Source: Circinella umbellata
Taxonomy: Eukaryota > Mucoromycota > Mucoromycetes > Mucorales > Lichtheimiaceae
Reading direction: 5' to 3'
DNA length: 64,000 nucleotides
NCBI GenBank assembly: GCA_025093555.1
Contig: JAIWNF010000097.1
Location: 1 to 64,000, forward strand
Part shown: one piece after another, positions 54,025 to 64,000 of the stretch
Position numbering within the stretch: position 1 is the stretch's first letter
How the letters are laid out: each line of letters starts with the position of its first letter
Translations under genes and position numbers: made by a program
Notes under the pieces: generated by a model
What the model saw: the letters and a program-made list of their open reading frames with translations, nothing else
Database searches by the model: none
Told to the model about the DNA's origin: nothing

Positions 54025-55298
54025 GGTAATATATTTAATGTGCGTGTGCGTGTGTGTGCGAGGTGGGGGGGCAATAGGATGTTTTTTTTTAGGATTTTTG
54101 ATATCCCATCTTTCACTATTAAATATAATTGTATATAATATATAACTTAGTAAATCATTACAAAGCTTGACGCTAAGAAATCAATTTGAACTGACTTTTT
54201 GTTTTTTTTTTGTTATTAAAAAGTATGGGATGAAAAGTTGTAGAGTTTATTTAGTGGCCAAAACGAAAATTGAAAATAACAAAAAGTAAAAGTTGATTAT
54301 CTTTCGTAAAAAAACAGATGATAGGATATTTAAATATCTTTATAAATATGCAAAAAAAAAAACAAGTTTTATGGAAAATCTTATATACGCTCTTTATTAA
54401 TTCAATTGATTGTAGTAATACCAAGATAAATAAAAGGAATGATAAGAAGAAGAGAAAAAGTAATAATTAAATAAGCAATCTAAGAAACAAACTGTTGTTT
54501 GTTGAATAGGTAGGTGGTTTTTCATGATTATTAGAGATTGTGCATTACTGATTCTGTTTTAGCTATTATTTCTGTGATTCGGTTGACAACCTATTCATTT
54601 AGAGGTAACTAAAAAATACAATTGGGAGAATATTATCGTTTGATTAAGTATACTCAATGAGTAACGGATTCATCCTGCAATAAACTCAAGTGACACTGTT
54701 TTCTGAATTTCTATTATGTCAGATGCAAAAATTTTTGGATGGTTATTGTTGGAATAAGATATTGTGTTTTAAACTGTTCCATCTAAGATATGTAAGCTGC
54801 AAATACTATTACCAACAGCTAATAACAACAGATCTAATTATAATTGATGTCAATTATAGATAACAATGTGTTATTGCAATAATCGTTTTCTGGTGTACTT
54901 GATAAGGATAAGTCTTTTATTGTTAAGAGTTATCGTGTAAAGTATTTTTTCGTGCGTAAAAAAAATCTCACTGTTGTCAAGTTTGAAAGGTAAAAGATTA
55001 AAGGAGAATCTATGAGATCTATTTTTGAGATACGAGTGACACGTTGTTACTGTGGACTATCTTAAAAGCTTAAAATAAAATCTATGTTCTATTACCCTCC
55101 AAAAATAATGGACTTGTGGATACACTTCATTTTTGTTGTTAAACCGCCGCATAATGCTAAATGTCATTTCCTTTTTTTTTAGCAGCCAAAAGTGACTGTT
55201 TTTCGTGTTTCCAACACACACCCCAAGTTTAGCCGACCCAACTTTTTTAACTATATACCGGTTCTAAAACCTATACAACTTTTAAACAAAAAAAAAAA
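54025..55298. other. Intergenic region, 1.3 kb
   Basis: AT-rich with no supported gene. The leader of TIM8, with a poly-A run just before the ATG, lies at the right end. I found no further thioesterase-like sequence here. Confidence 0.4.
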
Positions 55299-55783
55299 AT
55301 GTCGGAAGCTATGCCTAATTTCAGTGAAGCTGACCAACGTGAGTTGGCCCAGGTAATGAAAATGGAGAACAAAAAAAAAAAAAGAAATAACGAACACATT
55401 ATATTGTTTTATGAACAAAAAAAAACCTATATACAATATTTTTTTTATAATGATTTGTACTTATAAAAAAAGTGGTTCAATTATTTTTTAGTTTTTGGAA
55501 GGTGAAAATGCCAAAGCTCGCGTTCAACAAACTGTTCATTCTTTGACTGATTCTTGCTGGGTAAATAATATAGGAAGGAAAAAAAACAAAGAATAGAGAG
55601 AGAAAAGACGGAAACATAATAACGCGTTTAATGTAATATAATTAGGATAAGTGCATTAGCAAGGTTAACAACAAGTTGGAACGTGGTGAAGAAGCTTGTT
55701 TGGCCAACTGTGTAGAACGTTTCCTTGATACTAGTGTATTCATTGTCAAGCGTCTTGAAAGCTTGAGAGGTTCTGGTGGCATG

Positions 55784-55786
<3 letters not shown>
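55299..55786 (+). CDS. TIM8: Mitochondrial inner-membrane import chaperone Tim8
   Basis: Three exons: 55299-55352, 55492-55560 and 55646-55786; 87 aa, the normal size of a small Tim. Twin Cx3C motifs: CWDKC spanning the second splice and CLANC 14 residues later, exactly the Tim8 spacing. Flanks are EGENAKARVQQTVHSLTDSCW and CVERFLDTSVFIVKRLE, with the downstream helix typical of Tim8/DDP1. Tim8 pairs with Tim13 in the intermembrane space and escorts hydrophobic precursors to TIM22 and the inner membrane. The cysteine pairs would be oxidised by Mia40. Confidence 0.96.
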
Positions 55787-55817
<31 letters not shown>

Positions 55818-56020
55818 TATATAGAAGAACCCTAATTACATCTTTTACAAACCCCCATAACTTCCGTTTTGAACAAAAAAGAAGAAAAAAAAACTTTGTG
55901 TATATAGCTCACTTTAGTAAAAAAAAGAAAGCACATACTATTATGGATTATTATTATTTTAAATGATGATGTTAAAAAATCGGAGGAGAGGTGGATATAT
56001 ATATGAACTCTTTATTTCTT

Positions 56021-56771
56021 TTATGTTGATAATGCATATGTTAATTCAGTTGATTCTTGTCTAATTTCATCCCATATTTCATTTATATCATTTCCAATTT
56101 CAATCAACCTATTTTATAAATATATCAGTCATTATCATTTTTTGATAGATGAATTTAAGATTATATATATTTACCTTGTATTATGTTCTTGTAATGTCGC
56201 ATCATAATCTTTATCACTTTTACGTGCTTCAATTGTATATATTTGAAGATGTACAGTCTATATATCATTATACGGGAACAAAAAAAAATATATGATTAAA
56301 AAAATATATATAATGCATATATTATATAAGAAATACCTCGTGCAACTTTGCTTTTTCCTTTTCTTGAAGTCGTCGGATCATATCTCCAATATCTTTTCGA
56401 TTATATTCATCGTTCATATCTTGTTCAATGGATTGAATTTCATTAGAAACTTCTTGAAATCCTTCTGTTACTAAACGACACACTGAATAATATTGTTCTT
56501 CAGGACATTTATCTTTAAGATAATCTTGAAATGCACTTTTAAAAAGAGGGAAACAAAAACACACACGTTATGTCAGAAAAGTAACAATAATGAAAAACAT
56601 GACTCATTACTTTATATTTCCTTAAAAAAAAAAAAAGAAGAAGAATGGAATATTACTGTTTTTACTCAACTCGTTAAATTCTTTATATAAACTCATTCGT
56701 GTTGATTGTGCTTTAATTAAAGTTTGTACACTATTTAATAATTGAGCTTCTTTCTCGATCCCAGAAACCAT
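56021..56771 (-). CDS. REX1B-domain (REX1BD/DUF4559-like) coiled-coil protein
   Basis: Four exons on the minus strand: 56771-56671, 56535-56337, 56257-56175 and 56108-56021; 156 aa. The first intron must use a GTTGAG donor (after AAC GA) to give ERM..LYKEFNDAFQDYL, which reproduces the 10-residue spacing between the two Tyr of the REX1B family (human: YRLFEEGHEAYL). Other donors in reach break the frame. The rest is predicted long helices: VCRLVTEGFQEVSNEIQSIEQ, then RRLQEKEKAKLHE, ending in IWDEIRQES. Chlamydomonas REX1B was identified as required for DNA excision repair, but the family function elsewhere is unknown. Assignment rests on pattern and spacing. Confidence 0.65.
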
Positions 56772-57031
56772 GATCTTTTTTTTTTTTGCTGTGAATGAAA
56801 ATGTTATGTGGTGAGAAAAGAGTAGTTTGCCTTTATTTATTATTATTTTTTAGAGTGCCACGAGGACATAAATAATGGGAGGAACGTGGCAACACTGCTT
56901 CAACCCCCCCTTTTCTTCCCCTCACTTTCTTCTTATAAATATAAAACTTTGAGATCTTTTTTTTTTCACTCCATTCCTTTCTTTTTTTTTTACTTCTCTT
57001 TTTTTTTATATTAATAACCTAGAATTGTATA

Positions 57032-59438
57032 ATGTCACACCCACTGGATTCTCATCCTACTTCTAGCCGAGATTCTATTACCTCGAGCCCTGTACCTACA
57101 AGTACTATGACAGACGATGACGAGGAATTTGAAGATTTCTTTTCTAAATCTCCACCATTTATTCCCGGTAACAATAGACCATTCTCTTCTCCAACACCAG
57201 ATAATATTATTCGGTCAGCAAGTCCATTTGGAAGAAGATATAAAAAACCTATTAATGGTATTCAAACGAAAGGGTTCGCACGCTCAGGTATAAAACTACT
57301 TATTTTTTTTTACTCTTCCTCTCTGTGATCTGTGTTTTATGTGAAACACATGCATATCTATACCAAAAGGTTTATATTAAACATGTGATCTATTAATAAT
57401 AATAAATATAGCAAAACGACGCTCATCAGTTCTTACACTCGGATCCATTGAACGACTGCAAAACTTTTATGCAAGAAGAGATCTCAAACTCAATAAGTAT
57501 GCATTACCAAAATAAATATATACTATTATTATTTTTGTTCCTCTCGTGCATAAAACAGTTGTTGTTTAGACTATTTTTATACTAATAAACATTATGTGAC
57601 CTGGGGCTTCTTTTTTTTTTGATTACACAGAGAAGGTTTACTTGGATTTAAACGAGACATTGTTGTTGAAGAACCCGAAGATTTCGATGATACAGATAAT
57701 TTAGATCAATTACCCACTCCACAAGCACCACCACCCAGTTGGCGAGATTTAGATGTCGAAACAGATTTAGATGTTTTATTATCTCACTGCTTTGATGATA
57801 TTCAACAAACATTAACACAATGGGCTATGGTCACTGGACCTCGTCAACATTCAAGTGTCAGTAGTCGAGGAAGTCACAACAGTAACGATAGTAATACGAC
57901 AGATGAAGGATTTCAAATTTTACCTCTTTTAGATTCTGTCACCAAAATGATTAATTCAGTAAAAAATTATACACATCATCGTCATGATTTATCCAATCAC
58001 GCTTTACATAAAGTGCGTCATGCAGCATTGGATTTATTGGAATCTATTAAATCTTTAGAAACTCGATTTCGAAAAGATCAAGAACAAGCAGAACAAGCCA
58101 TCACGGAGGGAGGAGGATTAGGCATAGGAGAATATACTTATCATACATCAGAATTTGGCATGTTGGAAAATGAAAGAAAAGCCATTCATACTTATCTTTT
58201 AACGGTTGAAAATTTCGCATTTAATCCACCTCATCATATTGGTAGTCCACCTGCAGCATTTTCTTATGAAATTAAGGCTCTTATGGCTAAAACATCTGTG
58301 GAACAAGAGGAGACAAATGAGGATGCACTCCATTTGCCCCAGCCTGCGCAGCAGTCAACCATTCATCAGGGGTTACCTGATTGGTTACAACGAGCGACGT
58401 TTCAGGATGATGCTATAGGTAAGAAAAGGGGAAGCTTAATGACAATCCAGTGGCGAATAATTTAAAATGAGAGATTATAAAAAGGGGGAGAAGGAAAAAA
58501 AATTATATAATTAACAAAAGAAGAAAAAATGTGGCGTTGTTATCATGATTTATATAGGTCGATACCATGCTTTACTTAACGATAACCGACATAATATGGA
58601 TGGTGATACTTCCGCAGCTCAATCCATGGATTCTATCCCAGATCCTCATGAAGATCAAGATGCATTTTTATCATATTTGGCGTAAGTTATATTAATACCC
58701 CTTTGACAACTTGACCCGTTCCCCCTCTCCCCCCCCCTCAATTCCCCTCCTCATCTTAAACTTCCTGTGTTCTCTCCCTTTTTGTTTTCTCACAGAGTGA
58801 GCTAATTTTTTTAATGTATCTAACAATTATATAATATACTATAGGGATGGAATTACTCTCTGTAATGTTTATAATAATATTGTTAAACGAACGCGACGAC
58901 CTTTTGGATTTATTAATAAAATACACTCTGATACAAAACGTACTTATCGAGCCATCGAAAATTTACGTTATTTTACTGCGTAAGTTTACTCTTCATTCTG
59001 GGGCTGGGTTTTTTTTTAGTATATGTCAAGGGCAATTATTTTAATTAATTTTATAAATATTTATTTTAGTGCATGTTCATTCCGTTTCGAGTTAAGCTTT
59101 AAAGGATTTGATCCATCCGAAGTGGCCCGTAAAACCGATAAAGGATTAGAAACTGTAAGTCATCATTGTCTACTTCTTTTAAGTGAGTCCTTCTTACTTT
59201 CCAACGTCTAACCATCCTTCTATCATCTTTATATATATTTCCTCTTTATAAATAACAGCTCGATAATGTAATTGTTGCATTTTGTGATTGCGTTATTAAA
59301 GAATTACGTGAATATACTGATATAACTAGTAAACAACGAACATTACCAACCAATCCACCAGTAGAAGATTTTGTTGCAGAATATCTTGAAAAACGTCTTT
59401 CAATCAGTGAAGATAATACACTATCTTCATCACAATAA
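57032..59438 (+). CDS. Protein with a C-terminal calponin-homology-like domain (morphogenesis-type)
   Basis: Seven exons: 57032-57287, 57412-57496, 57631-58418, 58558-58681, 58845-58979, 59070-59154 and 59259-59438; 550 aa, all phases closing. The N-terminal ~75 residues are a Ser/Pro/acidic disordered stretch, then an Arg-rich segment (GSIERLQNFYARRDLK), a Pro-rich linker and helical segments of coiled-coil character (LESIKSLETRFRKDQEQAEQA). The C-terminus resembles a CH domain: FLSYLADGITLCNVYNNI.., AIENLRYFTAACSF.., FDPSEVARKTDKGLETLDNVIVAFCD. No ortholog is recognised with certainty. CH domains bind actin or RasGAP/formin partners, so a role in cell shape is inferred only. Confidence 0.75.
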
Positions 59439-59744
59439 CAATACTCCCCCCCTCCCTCTTACCCTTGTTTTTTTTCTCTTTGTATTAGCATCCCCATTTA
59501 AGAAATGTTTTTATTATTATTTATCTATATATCCTTTTTTTCATATTATTATTATTTATTATTTCCTTTCCTTTATTATATACACACATACATTCCATTA
59601 TTTATATACACAAAACAACAACAACAACAACAACAATCATTATTTCTTTTTTCTCTCTCTCTCTCAATTGAATCATTTATTCATATAACTTGTAAAATTC
59701 ATGAAAAAAAAATGTCATAATATAATATAATTAAACTATCTTTT
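59439..59744. other. 3' region of the CH-like gene
   Basis: Pyrimidine-rich then AT-rich sequence with a CAA repeat (about 59613-59635). Open frames at 59371-59688 and 59505-59720 are shadow translations of the repeat. No gene seen. Confidence 0.4.
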
Positions 59745-60240
59745 TTTATTTTTTTTATTATTCGATCCATATAAAAGTACATAAGTTTCATCTGTTTTCC
59801 TGACTTGACTAAATCAGATTCTACAGCTGAATTACGAGATTTGGGTTTGAATCCAGCCGCAATAACGATACATCTTATATTGATGATACTGCTAAAGACT
59901 TGAAAGTCGGGGTTCATTGTTGAGTCTTCATTTGAGTCGCCATTGCCGCCCTATTAGCAATTTTTTTTTCTCTTCACTTACAGGAGTCTGATGTCCGAAA
60001 GAGACCGACTGGATTCTTTTTTGAATCCAGTGTCTTTTCTTTGACTGATTTACATTGGTTGGGCACATTAAAGCTCCCAGTAATCTGACCATCGTCATCG
60101 CTTGGTCTATCAATTTTTTCGGAGGAGTCCTCGTGAAGAAGAAAATAATCCACAATCCGTAGGGGATGCGGATCAATCGTCAGATCGGATGGGAAAGACA
60201 CCTTCTGCATCTTCCCCAACTTGCTCTTCTTCACTATTTT
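59745..60240 (-). pseudogene. Degenerate open-frame region, possibly a decayed gene
   Basis: The minus strand carries two or three open frames without a single consistent model: one ending in ..GLFRTSDSCK (60234-59974), another continuing HQTPVSEEK (60176-59928) and a third at 59917 reading MNPDFQVFSSIINIRCIVIAAGFKP.. to MKLMYFYMDRI. The latter phrase has the style of an uncharacterised Mucorales protein family common near mobile elements, but I cannot identify it. Frames switch and no start or splice set joins them, so I treat the segment as a relic. Boundaries are approximate. Confidence 0.35.
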
Positions 60241-61253
60241 TATCTTCTATAATTAGATATAAAATACAGTAGTTAAACTTAATATCCTCTTCATGTATAT
60301 ATATATGTGTGTGTGTGTATTTACATTATTGATGACAATATTATCACCGATTGATATAGGTTATTGTCCTACGAGGTTGTAGCTCACAGGCTCCGTTTAT
60401 TGTGTGTTCCATTGTAATTTGTCTACTATACAATATAAAAAAAATTAGCCATTTGATTCTGCATGAATTGTTTTTGGATTATATTCATACCTCTTCGAAT
60501 GCATTATTTTTATGGCATTTTATGACCATGAGAAGATATTCAATCTTTGGACCTTGCTGTAAGACCATCCCAAATATTTTGCATTTATTCATCCTAAAAA
60601 AAAGTCCCGACTGTGATATTTGGTTGTTTTAGATAAGGTAAAAGATCTTTTGAAACTTTTTGCTCTACAGGATTTTTCATAGAAGCTTGACCAAGATTTT
60701 TTTGATTTTATGAATACCGTTTTTGATTCTGTGGATTTTTGAATTCATGGATGGACGTGTTTTAATTAAATCAAAGGATGGTATTTTTGAAACGTGTTTT
60801 TAGAATCGTGGATGCTATCTTTGAGATACATGTTTTTATATTCAAGAATAATATTTATTTATTTTCGCGGGTCATATTTTTATATTCATGGTAAAAAGGC
60901 TTTGATATGTATAATCATATTTTGTCTATCTTTAATGAATATATACTGGATTTTAAAACTGCTTTTGCGCACTTTGAATTTTATTTTTGCGCATTGACTT
61001 TTTTTTTTTTGTACAAAGAATTCCCTACAACGTGGACCTATTTCAGAAAATAGATTGTATTACAAAGTTATTTCTTATTAATCCCAATATTCAAATATAT
61101 TCGTAAAAATTATTATTATTCATTTTTGAAATAGTTTTAATGCGCAAAAATAACAAAAAAAAAAAACATAAACATATATACAAACATACCATTTATGGAA
61201 TTACCATTTGTGATATGTTCCCACAAGTCACAAAAGATTAAAAAATTAGGGGG
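60241..61253. other. Intergenic region upstream of U6
   Basis: AT-rich, with a GT repeat (about 60307-60320). The block at 60700-60880 contains repeated phrases of the GGATG/TTTTTGA type (for example TCTGTGGATTTTTGAATTCATGGATGG), perhaps an ancient low-copy repeat. No gene recognised. Confidence 0.35.
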
Positions 61254-61259
61254 TTATAA
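61254..61259 (+). promoter_or_regulatory. TATA-like box of the U6 gene
   Basis: TTATAA starts 36 bp upstream of the inferred U6 start (61290), within the range of external TATA elements of polymerase III snRNA genes. A second A/T stretch, GATAAAAAA, at about 61274-61282 could serve instead. Confidence 0.5.
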
Positions 61260-61289
61260 GTCGATTGTTCTGGGATAAAAAAGTGACAT

Positions 61290-61314
61290 GTACTTCGGTA
61301 CCTCTGTCACATTA

Positions 61315-61346
<32 letters not shown>

Positions 61347-61406
61347 GGCCCCTGCACAAGGATGACACTAACGCTCAGAGTTGGATCGCACTTCGGTGCC
61401 ACTTTT
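61290..61406 (+). ncRNA. U6: U6 spliceosomal snRNA
   Basis: The central core (about 61316-61368) is the universally conserved U6 sequence: AAAATTGGAACGATACAGAG, then AAGATTAGCATGGCCCCTGC and ACAAGGATGACAC. It contains the ACAGAGA box (61330-61336), which pairs with the 5' splice site, and the AGC triad plus internal stem-loop. The 5' end is set at G61290 because the 26 nt between it and AAAATTGG equal the human spacing and form a GTAC-TTCG-GTAC hairpin. The 3' part makes a GCAC-TTCG-GTGC hairpin and ends in a run of ten T from 61403, a polymerase III terminator. The ends are inferred. The U6 carries the U2/U6 and U4/U6 pairing regions in the core. Confidence 0.95.
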
Positions 61407-61412
61407 TTTTTT
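61403..61412 (+). terminator. Oligo-T RNA polymerase III terminator of U6
   Basis: Ten T follow the 3' hairpin of the U6 gene. Runs of four or more T terminate polymerase III; this agrees with the TATA-driven type 3 organisation. Confidence 0.85.
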
Positions 61413-61609
61413 ATATTTTCTTTATATTTTTTTTAAAAGAAAATTTCTTTTATTATAATAGTCATTATAAATAATATAAATAGATGGTTTTTTTATTATT
61501 TGTAACAAAAGGATGTATCGAAAGATAATGATACAAATATAGGTATGGAGCTGTAGCTTTTTCATGTAACCCATTATACCAGTATCACTGCATCTTTTAG
61601 CTTTTATTA

Positions 61610-63313
61610 TCATTTTTGTTCTTGCTTTTTATATTTATGATATTTGCATCCTTGATGTTCTTTTCTTTCTTGTTCCTTTGTGATGCTGACAGGGATGATG
61701 ACTCGGTTTCTATAGCGAGAGTAGTAACTGTTGTAGTACAAAACATTAGATGATTTAGTAGCTGGAGGTGTGACATTAATTGTCGTGATGGTATCAACGG
61801 AAACAGATTGAACTGCAGCTACAATTTTCTTTTTGGTAGTAGCAGCACCACTACCAACAAGAGGACTGATAGGGGGAACATCAGGAAAGAAAGAAGCTGG
61901 AATAGTGGGAATTGGTATAGGTACGGTAAAACCAAAACTATCACCAATATCTTCGGCCATAGTTGGAGCAGCAAAATTCTTGGGTGGAATAGTAACTGTA
62001 ACAGTAACTTTTTCATATGCAGTAGGAGTTGGGGTATTCTCTTTTAAGCAGAAGCCAGTACCGTAAGCAGATTGGCAAATATTGTTGAGAATTTCCCTTG
62101 ATTCTATACACACATATATATTACCCATTAATGTTCTTATTATAATAAATAAAAAAAGTAATTAAAATATTAAAATATTATTATTCTCTGTTTTTATACC
62201 TGTCCACATTTCAAAATCATCAATCTTAATATCAGTACATGGAGCGCCATTAGCACAAAGAACCTTGACAGGACCCCGTTGAGCACCATTTTCACATGTA
62301 CCTCTCCAATTGGTAATCGTAAAATTAACAAGTTGAACACCATCGCCTTTTGCAGTTTTCATATTACTCCAATATTGATCAATATCCAACGAATAGGCAT
62401 TACTATGGCCAATAAAGTTTTCAAGCAAAACGTTCGAGACTTTGCCATTACCTCCATTGGACTTGATCATCATCATTTGATTCGAGCGAGTAGTATAAAC
62501 ATTTCGATATGTAATATCAGAAATATTTGTTCCATCTGCTAATGATCCAAAAGCACTACCACCACTCCAATTACAATAAATGTTTTCAATCAGCATATTA
62601 TGGGATGGATTTTTAATGGTAACACACTCATCCTTATTTGTCACCATGACGTCGTGAATCCAAATATTATCTCCCCATACATCAATACCATCCAATCCAC
62701 CATGATCACCGCCTCGAATGGCCATATTGTATACTTCACCACTAGCACATGTATCAATCGAAAAATGGAACAAAGGAGAATCCGTGAGAACAATATCATG
62801 AACAGAAAAATGGTCTACCATAGTAAGACGAAGAATACGAGGTCCATTCAAATTATCATTATCTGCATGGAATTCGTATCCATTACCTTGAATAGCGCCT
62901 TTTCCATTACTTGAAAATAGTTCAAAGTCACTGGTACGTTTGACTAGAATCATATTACCACCTTCTGTACCAGTACGATAGATAGTACCATCGAGTTGAA
63001 GAGCCCAAGCTTCCCCACCATTCAATGTAACCCATGTTTCCATTGCATATTCACCCTCAGGAATATAAACAATACCACCACCTTCAGTTCGAACACAATC
63101 AAAATGAGCGTCACTAATGGCAGGCCCGATATCTGTCTTTTTGTCAGCTACAGCACCATAATCAAGTATATTACATACTTTTTTGGTAGTTTTATCCGGA
63201 ATAGACGTAATAGGACCAACAGAACCTGTTAATTGACCCACTACTAATGCAGGAACAATGGTAAGTATTAAAAGGATCGATTTTGTTACTGTTGTTGTTG
63301 TTTTCACACGCAT
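61610..63313 (-). CDS. Secreted rhamnogalacturonase, GH28
   Basis: Two exons on the minus strand: 63313-62200 and 62103-61610; 535 aa. Signal peptide [26 protein letters not shown], then a right-handed beta-helix. Signatures of rhamnogalacturonan hydrolases: [75 protein letters not shown] and IYCNWSGG. The Asp pairs in DGIDVW and TNKDECV correspond to the catalytic Asp residues of this subgroup, which lacks the NTD/H of ordinary polygalacturonases. The C-terminal extension ([42 protein letters not shown]) also occurs in Aspergillus RGase A. The last ~25 residues are basic. The enzyme cleaves the alternating rhamnose-galacturonate backbone of pectin and is secreted. Confidence 0.93.
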
Positions 63314-64000
63314 TATGTTTCGAACTCCTAAAGCTCTTATATATATATATATAGTGCTATTTGTTAGCTTCCATTTTTTTTAACAAAAGATGATATCCTG
63401 TCTTAGTAGTCAGTACGACTAGTATTACCCAAAAATATTAAATCTGTACAAGTTCTAGCGTGTAGTATAAAATAAAGAAATGGATGATGATGTCTAAAAT
63501 AAAAATAAAAAGAAGAGCACGATATTTTTTCTTTTTTATAAAAAAAAAAGAAAGAAAACCGCGGGTTTTCATGTTGATATTGAAGGGACGAACGGTAATT
63601 GAGAAATTTGCATCATTAATGTGCCAATATAAGAAGATTATTGAATTTTTTTTTTATGGGATTTTTTTTATTACATATTTAATTACAAGTTTATATGTTA
63701 CGCTCGAAAAAAATCAAATTAAATATTAATGCACCTCTAATCATCCATGTTTATATTTTCTAGAAAATATTTTCGGAAGAATAGTAAATAGTTAGTGTTA
63801 CATTTGCCAATAATTAGTGATCACGCTCTTATCCGTCAAGCTGAGACCAACGTAACATTTACGTATCCAAAGTATGTACCTTCTTTGCCGCGGCAGCATA
63901 CAAAACAAATCACCCTTAAAAATTATGATCTTCAATTTTGATATATTAATATGTACTTACGATAAAACTAGCTAGTAGATATGAGGTTCTTTTATACATA
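63314..64000. other. Intergenic region at the right edge
   Basis: Contains the upstream region of the rhamnogalacturonase gene, including a TATATATATATATA tract at about 63340-63353, then AT-rich spacer. I see no coding exon or RNA gene up to the window end. Confidence 0.4.

Noticed and set aside
61265..61474. Open frame across the U6 gene
   Set aside because: It is a chance translation of the conserved U6 RNA sequence.

Overview
The window looks like nuclear DNA of an early-diverging filamentous fungus, most likely Mucoromycota and probably Mucorales. The reasons are AT-rich sequence full of homopolymers and microsatellites, many short GT-AG introns (about 50-250 nt, one with a TACTAAC branch site), polyadenylation-style gaps in place of operons, and fungal protein families: BAP31/Yet, Ysc84, Elm1-like, Tpa1/Ofd1, Nif1/Dsf2-type Sel1 protein and a fungal-type rhamnogalacturonase. 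Gene models were built by hand by joining exons so that the frame closes at every junction. Boundaries are therefore inferred from splice signals and family resemblance, not from RNA data.

Layout. 1-13.7 kb: P5C dehydrogenase (+), a Sel1-repeat protein (+), a tiny C2HC-like protein (-), an Elm1-family protein (-) divergent from a BAP31 homologue (+), and DPH3 (-). 14.7-19.4 kb: a small secreted protein (-), then a gene-poor stretch with a decayed, stop-riddled gene (+) and a decayed FAD monooxygenase (-). 20-28 kb: a GPI-type GH9 protein lacking both catalytic aspartates (-), an RNF10/Mag2 RING ligase (-) and a Ysc84/SH3 actin protein (+). 28-34.5 kb: an ACAD11-like acyl-CoA dehydrogenase (+), two tandem hotdog thioesterases (+) and a small membrane-protein gene with an internal TGA (-). 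36-46 kb: profilin (+), a nucleotidyltransferase (+) tail-to-tail with Tpa1/Ofd1 (-), EB1 (+) tail-to-tail with a protein O-fucosyltransferase-like gene (-). 46.7-53 kb: Gdt1/TMEM165 (-) and the HBS1/SKI7 gene (-). 53.4-54 kb: an inverted, decayed third thioesterase copy. 55-60 kb: TIM8 (+), a REX1B-domain protein (-) and a CH-like domain protein (+). 60-64 kb: a decayed locus (-), a U6 snRNA gene (+) and a rhamnogalacturonase (-).

Functional themes. Several genes serve translation and its quality control (DPH3, Tpa1/Ofd1, RNF10/Mag2, HBS1/SKI7). Others serve actin, microtubules and endocytosis (profilin, EB1, Ysc84), lipid catabolism (acyl-CoA dehydrogenase and thioesterases), secretion and Golgi (BAP31, Gdt1, O-fucosyltransferase) and wall or plant polymers (GH9-like, GH28). 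The most interesting items are the HBS1/SKI7 alternative-terminal-exon arrangement visible in the DNA, the thioesterase family with one fossil copy, the profilin gene whose stop codon is its own exon, and the GH9 protein without its catalytic aspartates.
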